A stretch of DNA of 64,000 nt from Flavobacteriales bacterium (GTDB lineage Bacteria; Bacteroidota; Bacteroidia; Flavobacteriales_F; PHOS-HE28): the NCBI GenBank assembly GCA_016721005.1, contig JADKJM010000014.1, positions 248,001 through 312,000 on the forward strand, given 5' to 3'. The translations under genes were made by a program, and so were the position numbers. Below, one piece after another: positions 6,689 through 15,739 of this stretch (positions within the stretch are counted from its first letter, which is position 1; every line of letters starts with the position of its first letter). Under the pieces are notes generated by a model. The model made no database searches. It was not told the DNA's origin and was given only the letters and a program-made list of their open reading frames with translations.

Positions 6689-7926
6689 TGGCACACGAGA
6701 TGAACGGAGCGGATGCCTTTGAGCGCGCGGTGAAGAACTCCATGGAGTCCTACGAACTGCCTTTCAATTCTGCCGATTGGAACCAATTGGAGCGTGAACT
6801 GGGCAGCACGTCCGGCACCACGCGCAACAGCACGGCCGCGTTGATAGCGTTGCTATTCGGCGGTTCCTTGGCACTCTTCACCACGGTCTACCTGATGGTG
6901 AACCAGGAGCCCTTGGCCGGAAACGGGAATGGAACCGGCATTGCGGCGCTCGTAGAGCCCACCCCGGACGAGGTGACCAACGACCAGTCGGATCCACAGG
7001 ACGCGGATATGCAGGATGTGCCCTCGAACACCTCCACTGCCGAGCGGACCATCCGGACCGCGATCGTTACCGCACACCGTAACGGTAGTGAAGCGTTCAC
7101 GAACCAACCTGGCAACGACCCGACACCGAAAGTGACCAGCACGATCGTGCCATCGAATACCGCGATCGCCATCCGCTCCAGCATCACCGAGGGCTGTCCG
7201 GGTTCAGTAGTGGAGTTCAATGTGGTGAATGCCCCGGACTCCAAGGATGTGCTTTGGAACTTCGGTGATGGCAACTTCTCCACCGCCAAGAACCCGAGCC
7301 ACGTCTTCGCGAAGCCCGGTCGTTTCGAGGTGGTGCTTTCACACTCCTCCTTCCTGGACAAGCCGGTCTCCGGAGTGATCGTGATCCACGAGTTGCCGGA
7401 TGCGACCTTCAACCCGATGCCGCAGACGTATGCGAATACGATCCCGCACATCCACTTCGAGAATCAGAGCTTGGGAGGTTCGTCCTACGTGTGGGATTTC
7501 GGTGATGGCTCCACCAGCACCATTCGCTATCCGAACCATGTGTACAAGCAAGCGGGCACCTACAGCGTATCGCTGTTGGTGACCAACCTTGTGGGTTGCA
7601 CCGACCGTACCGAGCGTACGGTACGGGTGGAGGAGGACTACAACCTGCTGGCCGCAAAGACCTTCTCGCCGAACAGTGATGGCGTGGAGGACAACTTCAT
7701 CCCGGAGGCGTTGAAGACCCTTGATCTGCGTTTCCGCATGACGGTGCATAACCCGGTCACCGGCCAATTGATCTTCGAGACCACCGATGCCAAGCGGCCC
7801 TGGAACGGACGCATGGGCGGACGAGGCGAGGCCTGTGCGGATGGCAACTACGTGTGGATGGTGGAGATGAAGGATGGCGATAAAGTGGGCGGCACTTACA
7901 CTGGGACCATCAGTTTGGTGCGCTGA
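6688..7926 (+). CDS. Membrane protein: anti-sigma-like head, two PKD domains, CHU_C (T9SS type B) end
   Basis: A 412-residue protein whose ATG overlaps the sigma factor stop by one base. Residues 1-48 are hydrophilic (FERAVKNSMESYELPFNSADWNQLERELG) and resemble the short cytoplasmic segment with a conserved W-x-x-L-E found beside ECF sigma genes in Bacteroidota. A single membrane span follows at ~49-70 (ALIALLFGGSLALFTTVYLM), then a Thr/Pro-rich linker, PKD domain 1 (~167-237, WNFGDGNFS), PKD domain 2 (~240-317, WDFGDGSTS) and a C-terminal ~90 residues (TFSPNSDGVEDNF ... YVWMVEMKDG ... GTISLVR) of the gliding-motility-associated, T9SS type B type. No cleavable signal peptide is apparent. Position and head suggest control of the sigma factor; this is inference. 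A strong terminator ends the unit. Confidence 0.8.
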   Translation: MAHEMNGADAFERAVKNSMESYELPFNSADWNQLERELGSTSGTTRNSTAALIALLFGGSLALFTTVYLMVNQEPLAGNGNGTGIAALVEPTPDEVTNDQSDPQDADMQDVPSNTSTAERTIRTAIVTAHRNGSEAFTNQPGNDPTPKVTSTIVPSNTAIAIRSSITEGCPGSVVEFNVVNAPDSKDVLWNFGDGNFSTAKNPSHVFAKPGRFEVVLSHSSFLDKPVSGVIVIHELPDATFNPMPQTYANTIPHIHFENQSLGGSSYVWDFGDGSTSTIRYPNHVYKQAGTYSVSLLVTNLVGCTDRTERTVRVEEDYNLLAAKTFSPNSDGVEDNFIPEALKTLDLRFRMTVHNPVTGQLIFETTDAKRPWNGRMGGRGEACADGNYVWMVEMKDGDKVGGTYTGTISLVR

Positions 7927-7951
7927 CCGGTGGTTGAGAACGGATCATCAT

Positions 7952-7985
7952 GGACCCGGCCCGGAAAGGCCGGGTCCGTATTTTT
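7952..7985 (+). terminator. Strong rho-independent terminator of the sigma operon
   Basis: ggacccggcc - cggaaa - ggccgggtcc is a perfect 10-bp GC-rich stem followed by gtattttt. It separates the sigma factor pair from the downstream giant surface protein genes, implying these have their own promoters. Confidence 0.9.
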
Positions 7986-8087
7986 GGGGCTGGGCAACCC
8001 ATCTCGGCAATAGCCCATCATAAGCACAGACCTTGCACCCTTACCATGACCGCTCACTACCGGGCTTCTGACGATATCGAACAAGCC

Positions 8088-11000
8088 ATGCTGTTCCCCA
8101 CGTTCCGCAAAGTCCTGCTTTCCGCCGCCTCCTTCTTGCTGATCCTGTCCGTGCATGCGCAACAATTCAGCATCACGGCAGGGAGCATCTCCACCTGTGT
8201 GGGCGTTCTGGAGGATAGCGGCGGGCCGAACGGGCAATACGGGAACACCGAGAATTTCACGGTGGTCATTTGCCCGGACAACCCTGGTGATGGCATCTCC
8301 TTGAATTGGGCGGTATTCACCCTGAGCACTGCCGGGCCTAATGGCACGGCGGACCATATCAGCATCTGGGATGGGGACAACACCGGTGCTACGTTCCTGG
8401 GCAGCTACTCCGGAACCAGCTTACAGGGATTGATCGTTTCCGCCACCACCTTCAACCCCACGGGTTGCCTTACGGTGCAATTCGTCTCGAATGGCGTCGG
8501 AACAGGAGACTTCGCCGCCTCGATCACCTGCTTCACCCCCTGCGAGCGACCGACTGCTGTGGCTTCCATGACGGAGGCATCACCGGCATTGATCTGCATG
8601 GATGAGGTGGTTGATTTCGATGGCACGGCATCCTATGCAGCCGCTGGCTTCAACATCGTTAATTACGAATGGGTGTTCGACGATGGTACCACCTCCAACG
8701 GACCACTTGCCTCCCACTCCTTCTCCGTTCCTGGTGAGTACATCGTCCAGTTGAACTTGTTGGATGACAATGACTGCGTGAACTCCAATGTGGTGGACCT
8801 GCAGATCCTGGTGAGCACCGTACCGAGTTTCGCGGGGACCATGGAAAGTGTGGAGACCTGCCTGGGTGCTATGGTGGATCTCTCAGCGGTGGTAACGCCG
8901 GTCACCTGGACAGGTATCCCGGAGGCGAATTTCGGTGACGGTGTTTATCTACCTGATGATGTCGGTACACCGTTCACCAGCGAGATCGACTTCACCCAGT
9001 TCAATCCCGGACAGACGCTTACCAACGCGAACGACCTCCAATCCATCTGCGTGAGCATGGAGCATAGTTTCGTGGGTGATCTGGTGCTCTCCGTGACCTG
9101 CCCGAACGGGCAAGTGATCCTCTTGCACCAGCAAGGTGGCGGCGGCACCTACATCGGCGGGGCGAATGATGGGGACAGTAATGCGAACCCGATCCCGGGC
9201 GATTGCTGGCAATACTGCTGGTCCCCCACTGCTACGCTGGGCACATTCGCGGATTGCGCCGCGTTCGGCCCGACGCCGAATGTGATGCAAGGCGGAAGCC
9301 CATCGAATAATGCGTTGATCCCCGGCACCTATACACCGGTACAACCATGGACCAACCTCCAGAACTGCCCGCTCAACGGGACGTGGACCTTCACGTCGTT
9401 GGATCTCTGGGGAGCCGATAACGGCTTCCTCTGTAGTTGGGAGTTGAACTTCAACCCGGCCATCATCCCGGCCGTTACACAGTTCACGCCGATCCTGGGT
9501 ACAAGCACATTGGATTCGGCCTATTGGACCGGCCCATACCTGACCTTGGATCCGAACAACCCCATGGTCGCCTCCGCAACACCAACCACTTCGGGCACCT
9601 TCAACTACTCCTTCTTCGTCACGGACAATTTCGGGTGTACCTATGACACTACGGTCACGGTGGAGATCGCTCCCCAGATGGAGATCGATGCCGGACCGGA
9701 CATCATCCTGTGCAACACGCCCGAGCCCATGGCCGGTGTGGTGGTGGCCAATGGACCGCCCACCAATTGCGTATGGAACCTCGTGCTTGACGAGACCTTC
9801 GGCGATAGCTGGAATGGCGGGGCGAACCTGAACGTGACGATCAATGGGGTATCCAACATCTACACGGTTCCTTCGGGAACGAACCAAGTGATCGTACCGC
9901 TCAACGTGAGTACGGGGGCCACCATATCGCTGTTCTACACGGCGGGATCCGCTTGGAACAACGAGAACTCCTTCACCCTATTCGATGACCTCGGCGCCAT
10001 GGTCTACGATTCCCCGCAAGGGCCAGGGACCGGTATGTCGTGGGCTGGCGTGATCAGTTGCGGCGGTGGTACTTCCCCAACGGCATGGCAGTGGTCACCA
10101 GCAGGCGGCTTGGTCGATCCAACGGACCCGACGACCGACGTGTTCGTGACCCAATCCACGTTGTACTTCCTCACGGCTTATCCCGTCGGTTCTCCGGAAT
10201 GTGCGGTCATGGATAGTGTGACGGTGAGCCCTGATCCCTCGATCGATGCGGGTTTGAATTACACGATGACCATTTGTGCCAGCGATCCGGTCTTCTTCAT
10301 GACCGACTCGTTGGGCGGAACTCCCGATGCGGGAGGTGTGTGGACGAACACGGCGGGTGTGGTGTTCCCGAACCAGTTCGACCCCAGCACAGGGGTCGCC
10401 GATGTGTACACCTACACGGTGACCAGTGCAGCGGGTTGCCAAGCAACAGCGGAGCTGGACATCACGGTCATCCCTGCGGATGACCCGGCGTGCTGTGGTA
10501 TTACCGACGCGGGTCCTTCTTCGACCTCGTGCAACCTCTCCAATCCGTTGAGCGCGACCCCGGGCAACACCGGTGTGGGCATTTGGACGGGTCCTGCGGG
10601 AGCGGTGTTCGCGAATGCCAATGATCCGGTGACCTCGGTGAATGTGCAACCGGGCATGGGCGGCACACATATGTTCTATTGGACCGAGGACGATGGTGCG
10701 TTCTGCTATCTCATTGATAGCGTTCAACTCACGTTCACGGACACCATCATCGTCGCCTTCAACACAACCGATGCGATCTGCCACAGCTATTGTAACGGAA
10801 CGGCAAGTGCTACCGTGACCGGCGGGAATACCGCAGTAGCTTTCGATTTCGATTGGTCGTCCGGCACACACGGGCTGGGCATCGACGCGATCAGCGGGCT
10901 TTGCGCGGGTGAATACACCATGACCGCTACGGATGACAATGGCTGCTTCGGGATGAACACCTTCACGATCGCCGAACCGATATTGTTGGAGATCGACAGC

Positions 11001-11750
11001 TTGGCCACACAGCCGGTCACCTGTTCCGGGGATTGCGACGGACAAGTGGAGATCTACGACGGTGAGGCCGTGGAATACAGCTTCGATGACGGTGCCACAT
11101 GGGTCGCAGCCAACACCCTGCCCGATGTCTGCGAAGCGATCTACCCGATCCGGATCCGCGATGCGGCCGGCTGTATCGGAAGCGGTTCCATCACCGTGGT
11201 CGGACCACCGCCCGTGGTTCCTGACTTCACGTGGAATCCGATCCCCGCCAATGTGGATGACCCGCGGATCTGGTTCAGCAACCTCAGCACCGGTGCGCAG
11301 ACCTATTGGTGGAACATCGCCGGCCTTACCACGAGCATCGAGGAAACGCCCTTCTTCCGATTCTCGGAGCGCGAGCCGGGATCCTATGAAGTGTGCCTCG
11401 CCGCCTTCAACTACAACATGTGTACGGACACGATCTGCAAGACCGTGATCATCGACGATGTGCTCTTTGTGTATGTGCCGAACTCCTTCACCCCGGATGG
11501 CGACGACCTGAATGAGCTCTGGGGGATGAGTACGAACATCGATGTGATCACCTCCTTCGAGTTGCGGGTGTTCGATCGTTGGGGTCAGGTGGTCTTCGAG
11601 ACAGAGGATCCCCATGAGTTCTGGAACGGTGCCATGAACAACAGCGGTGACATCCTGAAGACCGATGTGTATGCCTATCGGATCGCCTACGAGATCCGCA
11701 GCACCGAAGTGAAGAAGGAATTGATGGGCCATGTGACCCTGATCAAGTAG
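8088..11750 (+). CDS. Giant surface protein 1: CUB-like, PKD, P-domain-like, SprB repeat, T9SS type B
   Basis: A protein of about 1,220 residues. I chose ATG 8088 because it starts a good signal peptide (MLFPTFRKVLLSAASFLLIL ... AQQ); ATG 8046 is an in-frame alternative. Order: CUB-like sandwich (~35-150, CVGVLEDSGG ... ISIWDG ... GCLTVQF), PKD (~160-240, YEWVFDDGTTS), proprotein-convertase P-domain-like region (~280-455, SICVSMEHSFVGDLVLSVTC ... GTWTF ... LWGADNGFLCSWELNF), a beta-sandwich with FGDSWNGGANLNVTINGV (~570), Ig/SprB-like repeats (AICHSYCNGTASATVTGG), and a C-terminal CHU_C domain (~1124-1220, VPNSFTPDGDDLNE ... FDRWGQVVF). It is exported by T9SS and surface-bound. It is the first of three tandem paralogues and ends with its own terminator. 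Confidence 0.9.
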   Translation: MLFPTFRKVLLSAASFLLILSVHAQQFSITAGSISTCVGVLEDSGGPNGQYGNTENFTVVICPDNPGDGISLNWAVFTLSTAGPNGTADHISIWDGDNTGATFLGSYSGTSLQGLIVSATTFNPTGCLTVQFVSNGVGTGDFAASITCFTPCERPTAVASMTEASPALICMDEVVDFDGTASYAAAGFNIVNYEWVFDDGTTSNGPLASHSFSVPGEYIVQLNLLDDNDCVNSNVVDLQILVSTVPSFAGTMESVETCLGAMVDLSAVVTPVTWTGIPEANFGDGVYLPDDVGTPFTSEIDFTQFNPGQTLTNANDLQSICVSMEHSFVGDLVLSVTCPNGQVILLHQQGGGGTYIGGANDGDSNANPIPGDCWQYCWSPTATLGTFADCAAFGPTPNVMQGGSPSNNALIPGTYTPVQPWTNLQNCPLNGTWTFTSLDLWGADNGFLCSWELNFNPAIIPAVTQFTPILGTSTLDSAYWTGPYLTLDPNNPMVASATPTTSGTFNYSFFVTDNFGCTYDTTVTVEIAPQMEIDAGPDIILCNTPEPMAGVVVANGPPTNCVWNLVLDETFGDSWNGGANLNVTINGVSNIYTVPSGTNQVIVPLNVSTGATISLFYTAGSAWNNENSFTLFDDLGAMVYDSPQGPGTGMSWAGVISCGGGTSPTAWQWSPAGGLVDPTDPTTDVFVTQSTLYFLTAYPVGSPECAVMDSVTVSPDPSIDAGLNYTMTICASDPVFFMTDSLGGTPDAGGVWTNTAGVVFPNQFDPSTGVADVYTYTVTSAAGCQATAELDITVIPADDPACCGITDAGPSSTSCNLSNPLSATPGNTGVGIWTGPAGAVFANANDPVTSVNVQPGMGGTHMFYWTEDDGAFCYLIDSVQLTFTDTIIVAFNTTDAICHSYCNGTASATVTGGNTAVAFDFDWSSGTHGLGIDAISGLCAGEYTMTATDDNGCFGMNTFTIAEPILLEIDSLATQPVTCSGDCDGQVEIYDGEAVEYSFDDGATWVAANTLPDVCEAIYPIRIRDAAGCIGSGSITVVGPPPVVPDFTWNPIPANVDDPRIWFSNLSTGAQTYWWNIAGLTTSIEETPFFRFSEREPGSYEVCLAAFNYNMCTDTICKTVIIDDVLFVYVPNSFTPDGDDLNELWGMSTNIDVITSFELRVFDRWGQVVFETEDPHEFWNGAMNNSGDILKTDVYAYRIAYEIRSTEVKKELMGHVTLIK

Positions 11751-11770
11751 CCACCCCACCTGAACCGATC

Positions 11771-11804
11771 CGGAACGGCGACCAAAAGGTCGCCGTTCCG
11801 CTTT
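11771..11804 (+). terminator. Rho-independent terminator after giant surface protein 1
   Basis: cggaacggcgacc - aaaa - ggtcgccgttccg is a perfect 13-bp stem with a 4-nt loop, followed by cttt, 20 bp after the stop codon. Confidence 0.85.
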
Positions 11805-11899
11805 GGGGTCATTGGTTCAGCAGTCCAAGACACCGGAAAGCAAGTGGCCCACGTCTAGGGTCAAGATCCCCGATCTTGCGACCGTTCCATCAGGCCTCC

Positions 11900-14800
11900 A
11901 TGCGACCGACCTACCCTTACATACAGGTGTTACGGACCTTGGGGATCGCTGCATGCGTGTGCTTCCTCCCAAACACAAGTAGCGCGCAGATCTTCACGAT
12001 CGCGGATGGTGCCATCAACTCCTGCACCGGGGCGATCCTGGATAGCGGTGGGCAGGGTGCGACCGGCTACGGGAACAACGAGAGCTACACCGCCACCATC
12101 TGCCCGGACACGCCCGGCCAAAGCATCAACCTCACCTTCGTCACCTTCAACCTGAGCTTGGCGGGATCGGGCCCGATCGACAACCTCGCCATCTACGACG
12201 GAACCTCTACTTCGGATCCGCTCTTGGGGATCTTCACCGGCACGGTGATCCAGGGCCAAGTGGTCTCCGCTTCGCCGAACAACCCGACCGGATGCCTCAC
12301 CTTGGTCTTCACTTCCAATGACAACGGTACCGGGGTCTTCGGCGCAACCATCACGTGCATCACGCCGTGCTTCCCTCCCATCGCCGCTGCCACAGTCGGT
12401 CAAGCGTTACCGGCCTTGGTCTGTGTGGATGAGGTGATCACCTACGATGCTTCGGCATCCGCTGCAGCGGCGGGCTTCAGCATTGTGCAGTATGAATGGG
12501 AACTGGGTGATGGCACGACGGCAAGCGGTCCGGTGGTGAACCATTCCTTCGGAATACCCGGTGCGTACACCGCACAAGTGACACTCACGGATAACAACGG
12601 TTGTACGAACACCAATACCGTGGACCTGCAAGTATTCGTGGGCACGACTCCCTTATTCACTGGCACCACGGAAAGTCTTTCGATCTGCCAAGGCGGAACG
12701 ATCGATCTGTACGGCATCGCGACCCCAGTGACCTGGAGCGCGTTGCCGGTCGTTGATTTCGGAGCAGGTGTGTATCTACCGGACAATGTGGGGCAGACCT
12801 TCACAAGCCAGCTCACATACGGCTTCTTTCCACCGGGCTCCACGCTCACGAATGTGAACGACCTGCTCGGGATCTGCGTGGACATGGAACATTCCTTCAT
12901 GGGTGATCTGGTGATCTCGATCACCTGTCCGAACGGTCAAAGTGTGGTGTTGCACCAGCAGAATGGTGGTGGAACATATATCGGCGGAGCGAACGACACG
13001 GATAACGCCGCCAACCCGGTTCCCGGCGCGTGCTGGAACTATTGCTGGTCACCGAACGCCACGCTGGGAACCTTCGCCCAATGCGCTGCCTTCGGAGCGA
13101 CGCCGAACGTGATGATGGGTGGGAATCCGCCGAACAATGCGTTGATCCCTGGCACATACAGCAGCTTGAATCCGCTGAGTGCGTTGGTCGGCTGTCCGTT
13201 GAATGGCACGTGGACCTTCTCGGTCACGGATCTCTGGGCGATCGACAACGGCTTCCTGTGCTCATGGAACATCAATTTCGATCCGAGCCTCTACCCGGAC
13301 CTCATCCAATTCACACCCACCATCGGCTTCCACCCGGATTCCATGACCTGGTCCGGACCGGGTGTGGTGCTTGATCCATCGGACCCAAGCCACGCTTCGC
13401 TCACGCCAACAGTACCCGGCGTCTACAATTACGCCTTCACGGTCACGGACAACTTCGGATGCTCCTATGACACGACCATAGCTGTGACGGTGACCAATGC
13501 ACCGGTGGTGGAAGCAACCGCGACGTTGGGCGCTTCGTGCAGCGATCCCACACAAATGCATGCGGAGATCGTGGCCTTCCCGCCCCCACCACCGAACTGC
13601 ACATACTCGTTGGTCCTGCACGATTCCTTCGGCGATGGTTGGAATGGTGGCGCGAACATCCAGTTCTTCATCAACGGTGTGCCGACCACCTACACGATGA
13701 CCCCCGGAGGCAACAACCTCACGGTCACGTTATCCATCCCGTTCGGCGCCACCTTGTCCTTGGTCTACACTGCGGGCACGCTATGGAACAATGAGAATTC
13801 CTTCGAGCTGCTGGACTTTGCCGGTGCCATCCTCTATGATTCCCCGAACGGCCCCGCGACCGGAACACTGTGGACCGGAACGGGGAACTGCGGATCCAGT
13901 GTGGGGCCGGTGATCTGGCAATGGATGCCCGCTGCTGGGGTGGATCTTCCGGGTTCACCGGATGTGACGGCGCAGATCGCACAGCCCACCACTTTCGTCG
14001 TGATGGTCTATCCCTTCGGCCAGCCCTGGTGTTTCACCACAGACACGTTGGAGGTGACACCGCCCTCCTTCCTGGAGAACGACAGCTTGGTGGTGGATGT
14101 CTTGTGCAATGGGACCAATGGAAGCATCACACTCATCACCACTGGATTGGGTGGGCCATGGAATTACCAATGGATCAATGGCGCTGGTGCTCCGGTACAG
14201 ACAACGTCGGCCTCGATCGGTGATGTGCTTCAAGCGCCCGCTGGCACGTACACGGCATTCATCAGTGAAGGCCCCCTTGGCAATGGCTGCTTGGACACGC
14301 TCACTGCCACGATCACGGAGCCGCCTCCGTTGGAATGGATCGCTGTTCCAAGTGACACGTTGATCTGCCTCACTGGCACGGCCACGCTCGCTGCTGAAGC
14401 ACAAGGCGGGACCGGCACCATTTCGCTACAGTGGTCACAAGGACTCGTCGGCAACGGACCGCATGGTGTGAGTCCCTCGAGCTTGACCACTTATTTCGTT
14501 CAAGCCACGGACCAGAACGGATGTGTGACGCAGCCTGCACAGGTCACGGTCACGGTCCGCCCGGCATTCACCTTCACGCCGCTCGAACCCGATACCGAGT
14601 GCTACGGGATCCCTGTCCCGTTCATCGTTCCGGATGCCGCTGGTGGTGATGGCGCATACAACTATGATTGGGGTCAAGGACCACAGCCGTTCAACGCAAC
14701 GGAGTTCCTGCTTCCGAACTCTGGAATTGTTTGCGTGACCCTTAGCGATGGTTGCGAAACACCACCGGTAACCAGTTGCGCACCACTGGTGATCCTGCAC

Positions 14801-15592
14801 ACACCACCGATCGAACTCAGTGCGGACACCACGCTCGGATGTGTTCCCTTCTCGGTGCGCTTCACGCTGCGCGATACCACCGGAGGCGCATGGGTGGATT
14901 GGGCCTTCGGCGATGGAAGCCACGTGCTGGATACGAGCAATGTGGTGCATACCTATACCGATGCAGGCAACTTCGATGTGGGCATGGTGATCACTTGGCC
15001 GAACGGATGCATCACGGACTCGGTGGTGAATGATCTGGTCCGCACACTCACGGTACCGATAGCGACCATGACCTGGACGCCAAGCCCGGCCACGATCAAC
15101 GATCCCTTGGTCCACTTCCAGGACCTCAGCGTTCCCAACGTGGTCAGTTGGTGGTGGGATTTCGGCCCGGAGTTCGGCACTAGTGATGAACCCGACCCGG
15201 TGATCATGTTCCCGAATGAAGTGGGTGGTAGCTATCCCGTGATGCTGGTGGTGGCCAACGCGCTCGGTTGTTCCGATACCCTGCGCACATGGGTCGATAT
15301 CCAGGATGAGTTCCTGGTGTGGATCCCCAATGCGTTCACACCGGATGGCAATCCACACAACCCGGATTTCTTCATCAGCGGAAATGATCTTTCACCCGAC
15401 GGTTACGAGCTCATCATCTTCGATCGCTGGGGTGGCGAAGTGTTCCACTCCAAGGAACTTGGTGAACATTGGGATGGCACCAGCGGTGGCACTGATCTTC
15501 CACAGGGTCTCTTCGTGTATCGACTTGAGATCCATGCGTTGAGTTCACGCAAGAAGCGCGTGATCTACGGGCACGTCAACCTCCTACGTTAG
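11900..15592 (+). CDS. Giant surface protein 2: CUB-like, PKD, P-domain-like, T9SS type B
   Basis: A protein of about 1,230 residues, clearly paralogous to the genes on both sides. ATG 11900 is preferred since it starts a signal peptide (MRPTYPYIQVLRTLGIAACV ... SAQ). Order: CUB-like domain (~40-157, CTGAILDSGGQGATGYGNNE), PKD (~167-247, YEWELGDGTTASG), P-domain-like region (~287-463, GICVDMEHSFMGDLVISITC ... LWAIDNGFLCSWNINF), sandwich with FGDGWNGGANIQFFINGV (~577), SprB/Ig-like repeats, a second PKD (~979-1037, VDWAFGDGSHVL), a third PKD-like segment (WWWDFGPEFG), and CHU_C (~1134-1230, IPNAFTPDGNPHNPDF ... FDRWGGEVF). It is expected at the cell surface through T9SS. No terminator was recognised between it and the third paralogue, 147 bp on. 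Confidence 0.9.
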   Translation: MRPTYPYIQVLRTLGIAACVCFLPNTSSAQIFTIADGAINSCTGAILDSGGQGATGYGNNESYTATICPDTPGQSINLTFVTFNLSLAGSGPIDNLAIYDGTSTSDPLLGIFTGTVIQGQVVSASPNNPTGCLTLVFTSNDNGTGVFGATITCITPCFPPIAAATVGQALPALVCVDEVITYDASASAAAAGFSIVQYEWELGDGTTASGPVVNHSFGIPGAYTAQVTLTDNNGCTNTNTVDLQVFVGTTPLFTGTTESLSICQGGTIDLYGIATPVTWSALPVVDFGAGVYLPDNVGQTFTSQLTYGFFPPGSTLTNVNDLLGICVDMEHSFMGDLVISITCPNGQSVVLHQQNGGGTYIGGANDTDNAANPVPGACWNYCWSPNATLGTFAQCAAFGATPNVMMGGNPPNNALIPGTYSSLNPLSALVGCPLNGTWTFSVTDLWAIDNGFLCSWNINFDPSLYPDLIQFTPTIGFHPDSMTWSGPGVVLDPSDPSHASLTPTVPGVYNYAFTVTDNFGCSYDTTIAVTVTNAPVVEATATLGASCSDPTQMHAEIVAFPPPPPNCTYSLVLHDSFGDGWNGGANIQFFINGVPTTYTMTPGGNNLTVTLSIPFGATLSLVYTAGTLWNNENSFELLDFAGAILYDSPNGPATGTLWTGTGNCGSSVGPVIWQWMPAAGVDLPGSPDVTAQIAQPTTFVVMVYPFGQPWCFTTDTLEVTPPSFLENDSLVVDVLCNGTNGSITLITTGLGGPWNYQWINGAGAPVQTTSASIGDVLQAPAGTYTAFISEGPLGNGCLDTLTATITEPPPLEWIAVPSDTLICLTGTATLAAEAQGGTGTISLQWSQGLVGNGPHGVSPSSLTTYFVQATDQNGCVTQPAQVTVTVRPAFTFTPLEPDTECYGIPVPFIVPDAAGGDGAYNYDWGQGPQPFNATEFLLPNSGIVCVTLSDGCETPPVTSCAPLVILHTPPIELSADTTLGCVPFSVRFTLRDTTGGAWVDWAFGDGSHVLDTSNVVHTYTDAGNFDVGMVITWPNGCITDSVVNDLVRTLTVPIATMTWTPSPATINDPLVHFQDLSVPNVVSWWWDFGPEFGTSDEPDPVIMFPNEVGGSYPVMLVVANALGCSDTLRTWVDIQDEFLVWIPNAFTPDGNPHNPDFFISGNDLSPDGYELIIFDRWGGEVFHSKELGEHWDGTSGGTDLPQGLFVYRLEIHALSSRKKRVIYGHVNLLR

Positions 15593-15739
15593 GCGCACTT
15601 CTTTCATAGGTGGATCATGGTCATCCATGCTCCACCATCCCGTGTTCGTCAAATAACCGTTGGTCGAACACCACTGCATCGCATGGACGGCTATTTTTCA
15701 AGCGCTTGGGGGACCCACCTACCCCTCAAGGTGCCTTGA

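Noticed and set aside
10095..11759. 554-codon open frame on the minus strand
   Set aside because: It lies fully opposite giant surface protein 1, is His/Arg/Gly-rich, and has no domain. A shadow of high-GC codon use.
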